The notes: generated by a model from the letters alone, not told the origin. A stretch of 64,000 bases of DNA from Geodermatophilaceae bacterium NBWT11 (GCA_014218215.1 CP043652.1:1860001-1924000); one strand, 5' to 3'; positions 40,480 to 49,623 are shown, numbered from the stretch's first letter. Translations and numbers: made by a program.

Positions 40480-41525
40480 ACCGCCACCTCCGAGGCCTTC
40501 ACCGACGCCCAGAGCGCGGCCCCGGGCACCAGCCCCATCTCCGCGAACGCGGTGGCGGTGACGTCGGCGGTCAGCGGCACCTCGCCGTCCAGGTCGCAGC
40601 GCACCGTGGAGCCGTGCGGGGTGGCGGCGACCAGCGTCGCCGGCCACACGTTGCGCGGGCTGCCCTCGGGGCGGGCCAGGTACAGCGACACCGTCTCCGG
40701 GCGGACGGCGACGAACACCGGCCCGTCCGCGGCCTCGCCGGTGGCGACCCGTCCACCGCCCTCGAGGTCGACCGTCGTCCCCACCGCCGTGCCGGGCAGC
40801 AGCGACAGCCCGACCAGCCGGGCCACGTAGTCGGTGCGCGGCATCCGGGCGACCTCGGTGGGGCTGCCCTCCTGCACCACCACGCCGTCCTCGACGACCA
40901 CCACCCGGTCGGCCAGTGCCATCGCGTCCACCGGGTCGTGGCTGACCAGCACCGTGCAGCCGCCGAACGCGGCCAGGTGCCGGCGCAGCTCGGCCCGCAC
41001 GGTCAGCCGGGTGCGGGCGTCCAGCGCGCTCAGCGGCTCGTCGAGCAGCAGCAGCCGGGGCTCCCCCACCAGCGCCCGGGCCAGGGCCGCCCGCTGGGCC
41101 TGCCCGCCCGAGAGCTGGGTGGGCCGCCGGTCGCCGAACCCCTCCAGCCCGACCCGGGCCAGCCACTCCTGCGCGGTCGCCCGGGACCGGGCCTTGCGCA
41201 CACCGCGGGTGCGCAGCCCGAAGGCGACGTTGTCGGTGACGCTCAGGTGCGGGAAGAGCAGGTGGTCCTGGAAGACCATGCCCAGGGGCCGCTCGTGGGC
41301 GGGCACGTGCCGGGTGTCGTCGTCCCAGACCAGCTCACCGCCGGGGACGTCGATCGCCACCCGCCCGCCGTCGGGGGCCAGCAGCCCCGCCAGCACCCGC
41401 AGCACGGTGGACTTGCCCGCGCCGTTGGGCCCCAGCACGGCCAGCACCTCGCCGTCGGCGACGGTCAGGTCGACGTCGACCAGCAGGGCCCCCCGCCGGA
41501 CGACGACGTGCGCGCGCAGGCTCAT
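40467..41525 (-). CDS. modC: ModC, molybdate ABC transporter ATP-binding protein
   Basis: 352 residues from ATG 41525, overlapping the modB stop. Walker A GPNGAGKST near 30-38, signature LSGGQAQRAALARALVG, Walker B LLLLDEPLSALDAR, H-loop VLVSHDPVDA. The C-terminal 110 residues hold a TOBE/Mop-type domain (FVAVRPETVSLYLARPEGSPRN..TLVAATPHGSTVRCDLDGEVPLTADVT). It powers import of molybdate by ModB with ModA; the Mop domain may sense molybdate. Confidence 0.92.
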   Translation of the reverse strand: MSLRAHVVVRRGALLVDVDLTVADGEVLAVLGPNGAGKSTVLRVLAGLLAPDGGRVAIDVPGGELVWDDDTRHVPAHERPLGMVFQDHLLFPHLSVTDNVAFGLRTRGVRKARSRATAQEWLARVGLEGFGDRRPTQLSGGQAQRAALARALVGEPRLLLLDEPLSALDARTRLTVRAELRRHLAAFGGCTVLVSHDPVDAMALADRVVVVEDGVVVQEGSPTEVARMPRTDYVARLVGLSLLPGTAVGTTVDLEGGGRVATGEAADGPVFVAVRPETVSLYLARPEGSPRNVWPATLVAATPHGSTVRCDLDGEVPLTADVTATAFAEMGLVPGAALWASVKASEVAVYPR

Positions 41526-42307
41526 GCCGCCGGGGTCCCCGAACGGCCCAGCCACCGGTCGCGCAGCAGCAGCAGGGTGGCCAGCGAGACCCCCAGCAGC
41601 ACCAGGGACAGCACGATCGCGGCCTCCGGGTCGCTCTGCAGGGCCAGGTAGACCGCCAGCGGCATGGTCTGCGTCGTCCCCGGGAAGTTGCCGGCGAAGG
41701 TGATCGTGGCGCCGAACTCACCCAGGGCCCGCGCCCAGCAGAGCACCGCGCCGGCGGCGACCCCGGGCAGCACCAGCGGCAGGGTGACCCGGCGGAACGT
41801 CGTCCACCGGTCGGCGCCCAGCGTGGCCGCGGCGTCCTCGAAGCGGGCGTCGGCGGCCCGCAGCGCGCCCTCGACGCTGATCACCAGGAACGGCATGGCC
41901 ACGAAGGTCTCGGCGATGACGACGGCCGTGGTGGTGAACGGGATCGTGTAGTCGAAGGTCTCGAAGAGCCAGCGCCCGACCAGGCCCTGCCGGCCCAGCA
42001 CCAGGAACAGCGCGACGCCGCCGACCACCGGCGGGAGCACCAGCGGCACCGTGACCAGCGCCCGCAGCACCGAGCGGCCGCGGATCGTGGAGCGGGCCAG
42101 CACCCAGGCCAGCGGGACGCCGAGCACCAGCGAGAGCAGGGTCGCCAGCGTCGCCGACACCAGCGAGAGCCGGAGCGCCTGGCCGATCTGCGGCTCGGCC
42201 AGCGAGCTGAGCAGCTGCGACCAGGGCGCCCGGACGACCAGCCCGACCAGCGGCAGGACGAGGAAGAGGACCCCGAGCAGCGCCGGCACCAGGAGCGGCG
42301 CGGGCAC
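41522..42307 (-). CDS. modB: ModB, molybdate ABC transporter permease
   Basis: 261 residues from GTG 42307; upstream codons are Pro/Arg-rich and the hydrophobic part starts directly here. About five or six membrane segments; the EAA loop is GALRAADARFEDAAATLGADRWTTFRRVTLPLVLPGV, followed by ARALGEFGATITFAGNFPGTTQTMPLAVY, which is typical of ModB/CysT. Lies between modA and modC on the minus strand. Confidence 0.92.
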   Translation of the reverse strand: MPAPLLVPALLGVLFLVLPLVGLVVRAPWSQLLSSLAEPQIGQALRLSLVSATLATLLSLVLGVPLAWVLARSTIRGRSVLRALVTVPLVLPPVVGGVALFLVLGRQGLVGRWLFETFDYTIPFTTTAVVIAETFVAMPFLVISVEGALRAADARFEDAAATLGADRWTTFRRVTLPLVLPGVAAGAVLCWARALGEFGATITFAGNFPGTTQTMPLAVYLALQSDPEAAIVLSLVLLGVSLATLLLLRDRWLGRSGTPAA

Positions 42308-42363
42308 GCCGGTGCCCCGGGGCCGTCGTCGGCGCCGGGGCGGGGCGGTGGTGCTGCTCAGGC

Positions 42364-43167
42364 TCAGGCGCCGGGGCTGCGGAAGCCGGCGTCGGTGAGC
42401 GCCTGCTGGCCGGCGTCGGACTCCACCAGGTCGAGGAACGCCTGGGCCGCCTCGGGGTTCGGTGCCGCGGCGAGGGTGGCGATCGGGTACTCGTTCACGG
42501 CGTCCTCGGCCTCGGGGAACGTGATGCCCTCGACGCTGTCCCCGGCCGACTGCACGTCGGAGGCGTAGACCAGCGCGGCGTCGACCTCGCCCAGCTCGAC
42601 CTTGGTCAGCGCGGCCCGGACGTCCTCCTCGAGGGTGTCGGGCTGTGCGGTGACCCCGGCGGCCTCGAAGACCTGCTCGGCAGCCGCGCCGCAGGGCACG
42701 TCGGGGGCGCAGACCGCGAGCGTCAGGTCGGGGTCGCCGAAGTCGTCGATGCCGGTGACGTCGGCCGGGTTGCCCTGGGGGACGGCGATCTCCAGCACGT
42801 TCTCGGTGAACACCGTCGGGTCGCCCCCCGCCAGGCCGGCGTCGGTGACCACGGTCATCTGGGTCTGGTTGGCGCTGGCGAACACGTCGGCCGGGGCGCC
42901 CTGGCCGATCTGGGTGGCCAGCGCCGAGCTGCCGGCGAAGTTGAACTCGACCGTCAGGTCGGGGTTGTCGGCCATCAGCTGGTCACCGAGGTCGGTGAAC
43001 ACGTCGGTGAGCGAGGCCGCGGCGAACACGGTGAGCGTGCCGCTGAGCCCGGCGTCCTCCGTTCCCGCCGTCGACCCGGCAGCGGCGTCGGAGGACGACG
43101 AGCCGCCGCAGGCGGTCAGGCTCAGCAGTCCGGCGGTGGCCAGGACCAGGGGGGCACGCAGTCGCAC
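42364..43167 (-). CDS. modA: ModA, molybdate-binding lipoprotein
   Basis: 267 residues from ATG 43167. The signal peptide ends LSLTAC, so Cys is the lipid anchor. The mature protein has the ModA pattern LTVFAAASLTDVFTDLGDQL, NFAGSSALATQIGQGAPADVFASANQTQM and VALVYASDVQSAGDSVEGI. It captures molybdate or tungstate outside the membrane for ModB/ModC. First gene of modABC, 28 bases after the regulator gene. Confidence 0.95.
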   Translation of the reverse strand: MRLRAPLVLATAGLLSLTACGGSSSSDAAAGSTAGTEDAGLSGTLTVFAAASLTDVFTDLGDQLMADNPDLTVEFNFAGSSALATQIGQGAPADVFASANQTQMTVVTDAGLAGGDPTVFTENVLEIAVPQGNPADVTGIDDFGDPDLTLAVCAPDVPCGAAAEQVFEAAGVTAQPDTLEEDVRAALTKVELGEVDAALVYASDVQSAGDSVEGITFPEAEDAVNEYPIATLAAAPNPEAAQAFLDLVESDAGQQALTDAGFRSPGA

Positions 43168-43195
43168 GGTGGGACCTCTCTCGACGGTGAGGGGA

Positions 43196-43591
43196 TCAGG
43201 GGACGTCGACGCTGACCTGCGTCGCCTTCACGGTGGCGACGGCGCGGACACCGGTCTCCAGACCGAGCTCGTCGGCGGCCTCGCGGCTCATCAGCGAGAC
43301 CATCCGGTAGGGCCCGCACTGGATCTCGACCTGCGCCATGACGGTGTCCCGGACGACCCGGGTGACGATGCCGGTCAGCCGGTTGCGGGCGCTGGAGGAG
43401 CGGGTGAGGCCGGGCTCGGGCGCCTCGTGCAGGGCGGCGGCCACCCGGGCGAGGTCGGTGCCGTCGACCTGCGCGGGACCACTGCCGCCCCGGTGGGCCG
43501 TCAGCCGGTCGCTGTCGATCCAGCGGCGCACGGTGTCGTCGCTGACGCCGAGCAGCTCGGCCGCCTCGGCGATCCGGTAGGTGGCGGTCAC
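43196..43591 (-). CDS. MerR-like HTH / TOBE (Mop) molybdate-responsive regulator
   Basis: 131 residues from GTG 43591. N-terminal HTH: YRIAEAAELLGVSDDTVRRWIDSDRLTAHRG (excisionase/MerR type). Residues about 65-130 are a TOBE/Mop domain: SARNRLTGIVTRVVRDTVMAQVEIQCGPYRMVSLMSREAADELGLETGVRAVATVKATQVSVDV, the molybdate-binding fold. A regulator of this layout, shorter than ModE, often heads actinobacterial mod operons; it is likely to repress modABC when molybdate is plentiful. Its promoter and start suggest a leaderless mRNA. Confidence 0.85.
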   Translation of the reverse strand: MTATYRIAEAAELLGVSDDTVRRWIDSDRLTAHRGGSGPAQVDGTDLARVAAALHEAPEPGLTRSSSARNRLTGIVTRVVRDTVMAQVEIQCGPYRMVSLMSREAADELGLETGVRAVATVKATQVSVDVP

Positions 43592-43599
43592 AGGCGCAC

Positions 43600-43627
43600 C
43601 TTAGACACGCAGATGCGGAACGAGCAA
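43600..43627 (-). promoter_or_regulatory. Predicted promoter of the molybdate regulator-mod operon
   Basis: On the minus strand TTGCTC (43622-43627), 16-base spacer, TCTAAG (43600-43605). Only 8 bases separate the -10 from the GTG start at 43591, which would make a leaderless transcript, common in actinobacteria. Confidence 0.5.
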
Positions 43628-43649
43628 CCAGTGCCCGCCGCAGCTGCGG

Positions 43650-44468
43650 CTAGCGGAGCCCGGCGAAGAGGTCGTCCTCGACCGGGTCGCCGACGGCGCG
43701 GGGCGGTCGGACCCGCACGAAGGCCTCCGTGCCCATCAGGGCGGCGAACGTCTCGACCGGGAACTTCAGGAAGACGATGTTCTCCGCCTGGCTGGCGTGG
43801 GCGGCCAGCGAGTCGCGCTTGTGCCCGGCGAAGGCGGTGGCGTCCACCTCGGCGCCGACCTCGTCGTCCTCGACGCCCCACACCGGCTGGTCGCCCTCGG
43901 GCTCGGGGAACTCCACCCCGGCCTCACGCACCAGCTCGCCGAACCGGGCGAACGAGCTGCGCCGGATCGTCGAGAAGTAGAGCTTGGCCGGGGACCCGGT
44001 CAGCTCCAGGGCCGCCAGCGTGATGCGGTGGGCCTGGATGTGGTCGGGGTGGCCGTAGAAGCCGTTCTCGTCGTAGGTGACGACGACGTCGGGGCGGTGC
44101 TGCTCGATCAGCTCGGCCAGCCGGGCCGCCGCCTCGTCCACCGGGGTGGTCCAGAACGAGCCCGGGGCGTCGTTGGACTCCCAGCCCATCATCCCGGAGT
44201 CCAGGTAGCCCAGCTGATGGGCGTGCGTGATGCCGAGGACCTCGACACTGGCGGCCAGCTCGGCCTCCCGGAGGGCCACCACCTCCTCGGTGCTGTGCCC
44301 CTCCTCCCCCGGCTTGACCGTCCCGCTGTCGCCCAGCGCGCCGTTCGTGCAGGTCACCAGCACGGTCGTCACGCCCTCGGCGGCGTACTTCGCCAGCACG
44401 CCGCCGGTCGACGTCGCCTCGTCGTCGGGGTGGGCGTGCACGGCCATCAAGGTCAGGGGTCGGGCCAC
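43650..44468 (-). CDS. PIG-L family deacetylase (LmbE/Mca-like)
   Basis: 272 residues from GTG 44468. The zinc-binding motif is VHAHPDDEATSTGG, with the third ligand in YGHPDHIQAHR, and LVTCTNGALGD as the active-site strand. This family includes MshB (deacetylates GlcNAc-inositol in mycothiol synthesis) and Mca (cleaves mycothiol conjugates). Motif spacing does not settle which; no mycothiol-specific neighbour is present. Divergent from the RecQ gene. Confidence 0.85.
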   Translation of the reverse strand: MARPLTLMAVHAHPDDEATSTGGVLAKYAAEGVTTVLVTCTNGALGDSGTVKPGEEGHSTEEVVALREAELAASVEVLGITHAHQLGYLDSGMMGWESNDAPGSFWTTPVDEAAARLAELIEQHRPDVVVTYDENGFYGHPDHIQAHRITLAALELTGSPAKLYFSTIRRSSFARFGELVREAGVEFPEPEGDQPVWGVEDDEVGAEVDATAFAGHKRDSLAAHASQAENIVFLKFPVETFAALMGTEAFVRVRPPRAVGDPVEDDLFAGLR

Positions 44469-44549
44469 GGGCTCCAGTGTGGCGTCCCGCGACACGCCCC
44501 CCACCAGGCACCTGTTTGACGATCTCGCCGAGCAGGGCAGCAGGGTCGG

Positions 44550-46268
44550 GTGACCAGCGCCAGCGTCGTTTCCTCCAGCCGGACCGCCGACCGCCCCACC
44601 GCCGGGGCCACCGCCTCGGTCCGTACCCGGCGGATCCGGCAGAGCGCCCGTGAACTGCTCGCCGTCGACCCCCTCGCCTTCCGGCCGGGTCAGGAGGAGG
44701 CCCTGCAGGCGGTCTGCGCCGGCCGGGACACCCTGGCCGTGCTGCCCAGCGGGGCGGGCAAGTCGCTGGTCTACACGGTGGCCGGCGAGCTGCTGGACGG
44801 GCCGGTGGTCGTCGTCTCGCCGCTGATCGCCCTCCAGCGCGACCAGGTCCAGCGCCTGCAGGCCCTCGGGCTCACCGCTGCCCTGCTGAACTCCGCCGAG
44901 TCGGCGGCCGACCAGCAGGCCGCCCTGGACGGTCTGCGTGACGGGACGGTCCGCTTCCTCTTCCTCGCCCCCGAGCAGCTCTCCCGGGCCCAGGTCGTGG
45001 CGGCGTTGGCGGCCACCGCGCCGGCGCTGCTCGTCGTCGACGAGGCGCACTGCGTGTCGGCGTGGGGCCACGACTTCCGGCCGGACTACCTGCGGGTGGG
45101 AGCCGTGGTCGAGCAGCTGGGCTCCCCCACCGTGCTGGCGTTGACCGCCACCGCCTCTCCCCCGGTGCGCAGCGAGATCGTCGAGCGGCTGCGGATGAGC
45201 GACCCGGACGTCGTGGTGGCCGGGTTCGACCGTCCCGAGATCGCCATCGAGGTCGAGCACCACGCCGACGCCGACCGCAAGACCGCCGCGCTGCTCGACC
45301 GGGCGGTCGTCGAGGCCGGGCGCGGGGTCGGCATCGTCTACAGCGCCACCCGGGCCGGCACCGTCGAGCTCGCCGAGGCCCTGGTCGAGCGTGGTCTGCG
45401 GTGCCGGAGCTACCACGCGGGGCTGCGCAAGGCCGAGCGCGAGGACGTGCAGCGGGCGTTCATGGCCGACGAGCTGGACGTCGTCGTGGCCACCACGGCG
45501 TTCGGGATGGGCATCGACAAGCCCGACGTCCGGTTCGTGCTGCACGCCGAGCCCGCCGACTCGGTGGACAGCTGGTACCAGGAGATCGGCCGGGCCGGCC
45601 GGGACGGCGAGCCCGCCGTCGCCGTGCTGTTCTTCCGCCAGGAGGACCTCGGGCTGCGCCGGTTCTTCGCCGCCGGCGTGCCCGCCGAGGAGGACCTGCA
45701 GCACGTGGCCGGCCTGGTGCGGGCCGGTGCCGCCGCCGGGGTGCAGGTCGACGTCGCGGCCCTGCGCGAGGAGACCCACCGGGGAGCCAGCCCGGTCACC
45801 CGCGACCTGAACCTGCTCGAGCAGGTGGGCGCGGTCGTGCTCGCCGACGACGGCACGGTCACCCCGGCCCCCGACGGCCCGGCACCCGGCGCCGCGGCCA
45901 CCGCGGCCCGGCAGGCCGCCGAGCACCACCAGCGGGTGGACGCCTCCCGGGTGGAGATGATGCGCGGGCTGGCCGACACCACCGGCTGCCGCCGCCAGCA
46001 CCTGCTGGGCTACTTCGGCGAGGAGCTCGCCGAGCCGTGCGGGAACTGCGACACCTGCCGGTCGGGCTCGGCGGCCGCCGTCCCGCCCCCGGCCCGGGAC
46101 GGCGACTTCCCCGTGGACAGCGCGGTGGAGCACAGCGAGTGGGGTCCCGGCGTGGTGATGCGCGAGGAGGGCGACCGGATCGTCGTCCTGTTCGAGCAGG
46201 CCGGGTACCGCACCCTGGCGACCGCCGCGGTGCGCGACCACCAGCTGCTGCGGCTGCGCGCGGCCTGA
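44550..46268 (+). CDS. RecQ-family ATP-dependent DNA helicase
   Basis: 572 residues from GTG 44550. Superfamily 2 motifs: FRPGQEEALQAVCAGRDTLAVLPSGAGKSLVY (0/I), VVSPLIALQRDQV (Ia), VVDEAHCVSAWGHDFRPDY (II), LALTATASPPVR (III), TTAFGMGIDKPDVRFVLHAEP (V) and YQEIGRAGRDGEPA (VI). A zinc cluster follows: GCRRQHLLGYFGEELAEPCGNCDTC with four Cys. A C-terminal domain of about 60 residues ends in VMREEGDRIVVLFEQAGYRTLATAAV. It unwinds DNA in recombinational repair. No HRDC domain, so a shorter actinobacterial form. Confidence 0.94.
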   Translation: MTSASVVSSSRTADRPTAGATASVRTRRIRQSARELLAVDPLAFRPGQEEALQAVCAGRDTLAVLPSGAGKSLVYTVAGELLDGPVVVVSPLIALQRDQVQRLQALGLTAALLNSAESAADQQAALDGLRDGTVRFLFLAPEQLSRAQVVAALAATAPALLVVDEAHCVSAWGHDFRPDYLRVGAVVEQLGSPTVLALTATASPPVRSEIVERLRMSDPDVVVAGFDRPEIAIEVEHHADADRKTAALLDRAVVEAGRGVGIVYSATRAGTVELAEALVERGLRCRSYHAGLRKAEREDVQRAFMADELDVVVATTAFGMGIDKPDVRFVLHAEPADSVDSWYQEIGRAGRDGEPAVAVLFFRQEDLGLRRFFAAGVPAEEDLQHVAGLVRAGAAAGVQVDVAALREETHRGASPVTRDLNLLEQVGAVVLADDGTVTPAPDGPAPGAAATAARQAAEHHQRVDASRVEMMRGLADTTGCRRQHLLGYFGEELAEPCGNCDTCRSGSAAAVPPPARDGDFPVDSAVEHSEWGPGVVMREEGDRIVVLFEQAGYRTLATAAVRDHQLLRLRAA

Positions 46269-46286
46269 ACCCCCGGGCAGCCGGAC

Positions 46287-46313
46287 CCGGCGCGCACCGC
46301 GGTGCCGCGCCGG
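46287..46313 (+). terminator. Candidate terminator after recQ
   Basis: CCGGCGCG and CGCGCCGG form a perfect 8-bp stem, with CACCGCGGTG inside as a second palindrome, 19 bases after the recQ stop. The rest of the 362-bp gap (46269-46630) shows no gene or recognised RNA. Confidence 0.55.
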
Positions 46314-46630
46314 ATCCGGGCCCGTCCCGGGGCGGTCCCCCGACCCTCCCGGGACGACGGCCGACCAGGTCCCCCGACCCACGGTCGTCCGCCGGCGCTG
46401 AGCGTCCGCGAGACCGTCGGACTCCGGTAGTCCCCCGCAGGTGGTACAGCCCCGGTCGTCACCCTGCGTGCCGGGCGGGGCGTGGGAACGGTCCCGACCT
46501 CACGGTCCGTGGCCACCCGGACACGCCATGGGGCACCGGCACCGACCCGCGCCGGAAAGGGCCCCGCGCGGCCCGGGCGTGGGCCACCATCTGCGCACCG
46601 GCGCAGGGGGCGCCGACGGGGCGGGGTGGC

Positions 46631-47443
46631 ATGACGCGCGGGGAGCAGCAGGTCGACACGGGGGACGGCGGCGACCCGTTCGTCCGGCAGGTGGTGTGGC
46701 TGGTCGACCGCGCCGGCGGCAAGGAGTCCCTCGCCCGCGCCACCGGCAACCGGGTCAGCGTGCGCACCCTGGACAACTGGGTGCGGGGCACCTATCCGCG
46801 GGCCGCCGTGACCGGGGCCGTGCGGGACCTCGACGCGTGGGCCCGGGCCCACGCCGAGGGCTACCCCGCTGCGGCCGGCGCGCCCCGGCTCGTGGAGTCC
46901 TGCGGCCCGGACCGCACCCCGGCCGCCATCCCGCCCGCCCCGGAGCAGCCACCGGTCCCCTCGCGGTCCCGCTGGACACCCCTGGCCCTGGTCGGCGGTG
47001 CCGCCGCGATCGTGGTGCTCACCGCGGCCGTGACCGTGCCCGTGACGCTGGCCGTCGCCACCGGCGACCCGGCGGTCGACCCGGTGCAGGCCGCCCAGGT
47101 CGAACCGGCCCCGACCGCGGTCCCCGTCGTCGGCGTGCTGCCCAGCCAGGGCGACGGCCGGCTCTACGAGGAGACCACCGGGAGCATCGGCGCGAACACC
47201 TTCTCCGACCCCCGCGCGCTCACCGACAACGCCCTGGGCATCCCGGCCGACACCACGGTGGTCGTCCGCTGCCGGTACTACTCCCCGGTCCTGCCCAGCG
47301 TGGTGCCCGACGGGTTCTGGTACCTGGTCGACAGCGAGGAGTGGGCCGGTCGGTGGTCGCCGTCCAACTCGTTCATGAACGGCGACGTGCCGGGCGGGGA
47401 GACCCTGCACAACACCGACTTCGACGTCCCGGTCTGTCGCTGA
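46631..47443 (+). CDS. Membrane-anchored HTH protein with extracellular C-terminal domain
   Basis: 270 residues, ATG start. Residues about 15-60 are an XRE-like HTH (VVWLVDRAGGKESLARATGNRVSVRTLDNWVRGTYPRA). A Pro-rich linker follows, then one membrane segment ALVGGAAAIVVLTAAVTVPVTLAVAT near 115-140. The C-terminal 120 residues are outside and contain two Cys (VVVRCRYYSP, DVPVCR) that could pair; the fold suggests an SH3-like or ligand-binding sandwich (RLYEETTGSIGANTFSDP). This is the layout of a one-component membrane sensor. It may act with the LuxR-type gene 142 bases downstream. Confidence 0.75.
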   Translation: MTRGEQQVDTGDGGDPFVRQVVWLVDRAGGKESLARATGNRVSVRTLDNWVRGTYPRAAVTGAVRDLDAWARAHAEGYPAAAGAPRLVESCGPDRTPAAIPPAPEQPPVPSRSRWTPLALVGGAAAIVVLTAAVTVPVTLAVATGDPAVDPVQAAQVEPAPTAVPVVGVLPSQGDGRLYEETTGSIGANTFSDPRALTDNALGIPADTTVVVRCRYYSPVLPSVVPDGFWYLVDSEEWAGRWSPSNSFMNGDVPGGETLHNTDFDVPVCR

Positions 47444-47585
47444 CCGGCCGCGCGCAGAACGGCGCAGAACCGCGAATGCGCTGCTCAGCAGCATGGCCGG
47501 TGGAGGCGGCGCCGCGACGCTGTACCCCTGCCAGGTGACCGGTCCTGGGCAGGGACGGCCCACGGGCCGGACGGGGGTGGGACGG

Positions 47586-48263
47586 GTGCAGCCAGCACGG
47601 CAGACGACGGAGGACGTCCGGGTGGCGGTGGTCAGCGACCACGGCGTGGTCGCAGCCGGGATGACCGCCTGGCTGGAGGACGGCCCCGGCTCGGGTGGGA
47701 CGACCGTGGTCGCCGAGGCGACCACGGTGGCGCAGCTGCTGACCGCCCGGCCGGAGGGGCCGCCCGTCGACGTCGTCCTGCTGGACCTGCTGCTCGCCGA
47801 CCGGTCGCGCCCCGCGGACAACGTCGCCGCGCTGGTCGCCACCGGCGTCGGAGTGCTGGTGTTCAGCCTCGACGGCGACCTGCGGCGGGTCACCGAGGCG
47901 GTGCGGGCCGGGGCGGCCGGGCACCTGCCACCCGGGGTGGGGCCCGCCGTGGTCCGGGAGGCCGTCACCGCGGTCGCGGCCGGCGGGCACGTCCTCGACG
48001 ACGAGCTGCGCCGGGCGGTGGCCGAGCTGGCCGGCCGCCGGCCCGACCTCTCCCCCCGCCAGCAGGACGTGCTGGTCGGCTACACCAGCAGCGCCACCAA
48101 GCTGCCCACCGTCGCCCGTGGACTGGACATGCGACCGGAGACGCTGAAGACGCACCTGCGGCGGATCAAGGAGAAGTACGCCGCCGTCGGGCGGCCGGCG
48201 CACACCCGGCTGGACCTCTACCGGCGCGCCCGGGAGGACGGCTACCTGGATCCGTCGGCCTGA
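47586..48263 (+). CDS. LuxR-type response-regulator-like protein with atypical receiver
   Basis: 225 residues from GTG 47586. N-terminal receiver-like domain: VAVVSDHGVVAAGM, DVVLLDLLLAD gives an Asp at the phosphoacceptor site, but the conserved Lys of the fifth strand is missing (AGHLPPGVGP). C-terminal HTH is LSPRQQDVLVGYTSS and LDMRPETLKTHLRRIKEKY. It may be regulated without phosphorylation, for example by the membrane HTH protein next to it. No histidine kinase gene is adjacent. Confidence 0.8.
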   Translation: MQPARQTTEDVRVAVVSDHGVVAAGMTAWLEDGPGSGGTTVVAEATTVAQLLTARPEGPPVDVVLLDLLLADRSRPADNVAALVATGVGVLVFSLDGDLRRVTEAVRAGAAGHLPPGVGPAVVREAVTAVAAGGHVLDDELRRAVAELAGRRPDLSPRQQDVLVGYTSSATKLPTVARGLDMRPETLKTHLRRIKEKYAAVGRPAHTRLDLYRRAREDGYLDPSA

Positions 48264-48311
48264 GGACCGACCCGGCTGCGACCCCCGTCACCGTGCGGAT
48301 ACCGTCCGACC

Positions 48312-49523
48312 ATGGACTTCGCTCTCTCCGCCACCGCCGAGGACGTCACCGGCCGGATGTGGGACTTCATGCGCGAGCACGTCTTCCCCGCCGAGGCGAC
48401 CTACCACGCCTGGCGCCGCGAGCGCGGCCACGACGACCACGCCCTGCCCCCGGTGATCGAGGAGCTCAAGGCCGAGGCGAAGAGGCGCGGGCTGTGGAAC
48501 CTCTTCCACCACGAGCTCGCCGGGCTGACCAACCTGGAGTACGCCTCGGTCGCCGAGATCACCGGCTGGTCGCCGGTGCTGGCCCCCGAGGCGATCAACT
48601 GCGGGGCGCCGGACACCGGCAACATGGAGACCCTGATGCTGTTCGGCACCCCCGAGCACAAGCAGCAGTGGCTCGAGCCGCTGCTGGCCGGGGAGATCCG
48701 CTCGGGCTTCGCGATGACCGAGCCCGACGTCGCGTCCTCCGACGCCCGCAACATCCAGACCTCGATCGTCCGCGACGGCGACGAGTACGTGATCAACGGC
48801 CGCAAGTGGTGGATCACCGGCTCGGCCGACGAGCGCTGTGCCGTGTTCATCGTGATGGGCAAGACCGACCCCGACGGCCCCCCGCACCAGCAGCAGTCGA
48901 TGATCCTGGTGCCCCGCGACACCCCGGGGCTGGAGATCGTCCGGCACCTGCCGGTCTTCGGCTACCAGGACCAGCACGGGCACTCGGAGCTGCAGTTCAC
49001 CGACGTCCGGGTGCCGGTGTCCAACATCCTCTCCGGCGAGGGCGATGGCTTCATGATCGCCCAGGCGCGCCTGGGCCCCGGCCGCATCCACCACTGCATG
49101 CGCGCGATCGGCATGGCCGAGCGGGCGCTGGCGCTGATGGTGAAGCGGGCCAACGAGCGGGTCGCGTTCGGCAAGCCGCTGGCCGAGCAGGGCACCGTGC
49201 GCGCCGACATCGCCCGCTCCCGCATCGAGATCGACCAGGCCCGGCTGCTGGTCCTGAAGACCGCCGATCTCATCGACAAGTTCGGGGCCAAGGGCGCCCG
49301 CACCGAGATCGCGGCGATCAAGGTCAGCGCCCCCGAGGTGTGCCTGGCCGTCATCGACCGGGCCATCCAGCTGCACGGCGGCGCCGGCGTCAGCGACGAC
49401 ACCCCGCTCGCGGAGTTCTACGCCCACGCCCGCACGCTGCGCATCGTCGACGGCCCCGACGCGGTGCACATCCGCTCGGTCGCCCGCGAGGAGCTCGCCC
49501 GGGAACGCCCCTACGCGGGCTGA
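48312..49523 (+). CDS. Acyl-CoA dehydrogenase
   Basis: 403 residues. Typical features: [21 protein letters not shown] (FAD strand), [62 protein letters not shown], and near the end [36 protein letters not shown], which are the C-terminal helices. The ACAD10/11-like pattern (no Glu at the usual MCAD site but Asp-Gly-Pro-Asp) suggests an acyl-CoA of uncertain chain length. Single gene ended by a perfect palindrome. Confidence 0.92.
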   Translation: MDFALSATAEDVTGRMWDFMREHVFPAEATYHAWRRERGHDDHALPPVIEELKAEAKRRGLWNLFHHELAGLTNLEYASVAEITGWSPVLAPEAINCGAPDTGNMETLMLFGTPEHKQQWLEPLLAGEIRSGFAMTEPDVASSDARNIQTSIVRDGDEYVINGRKWWITGSADERCAVFIVMGKTDPDGPPHQQQSMILVPRDTPGLEIVRHLPVFGYQDQHGHSELQFTDVRVPVSNILSGEGDGFMIAQARLGPGRIHHCMRAIGMAERALALMVKRANERVAFGKPLAEQGTVRADIARSRIEIDQARLLVLKTADLIDKFGAKGARTEIAAIKVSAPEVCLAVIDRAIQLHGGAGVSDDTPLAEFYAHARTLRIVDGPDAVHIRSVAREELARERPYAG

Positions 49524-49562
49524 CCCACCCCGCTCCCGGCGTCGATCAGCTCCGACGACCGG

Positions 49563-49604
49563 CGTGCGTCCTGCGCCACCGACGTCGGTGGCGCAGGACG
49601 CACG
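49563..49604. terminator. 42-bp perfect palindrome after the acyl-CoA dehydrogenase
   Basis: Both arms of 21 bases are exact complements with no spacer, beginning CGTGCGTCCTGCGCCACCGA. A damaged third arm, TCGGTGGCGGAGGACG, follows directly. It lies between the convergent dehydrogenase and the small gene at 49624 and could serve as a terminator in both directions. Perfect palindromes of this length are rare outside mobile repeats. Confidence 0.7.
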
Positions 49605-49623
49605 TCGGTGGCGGAGGACGGGC

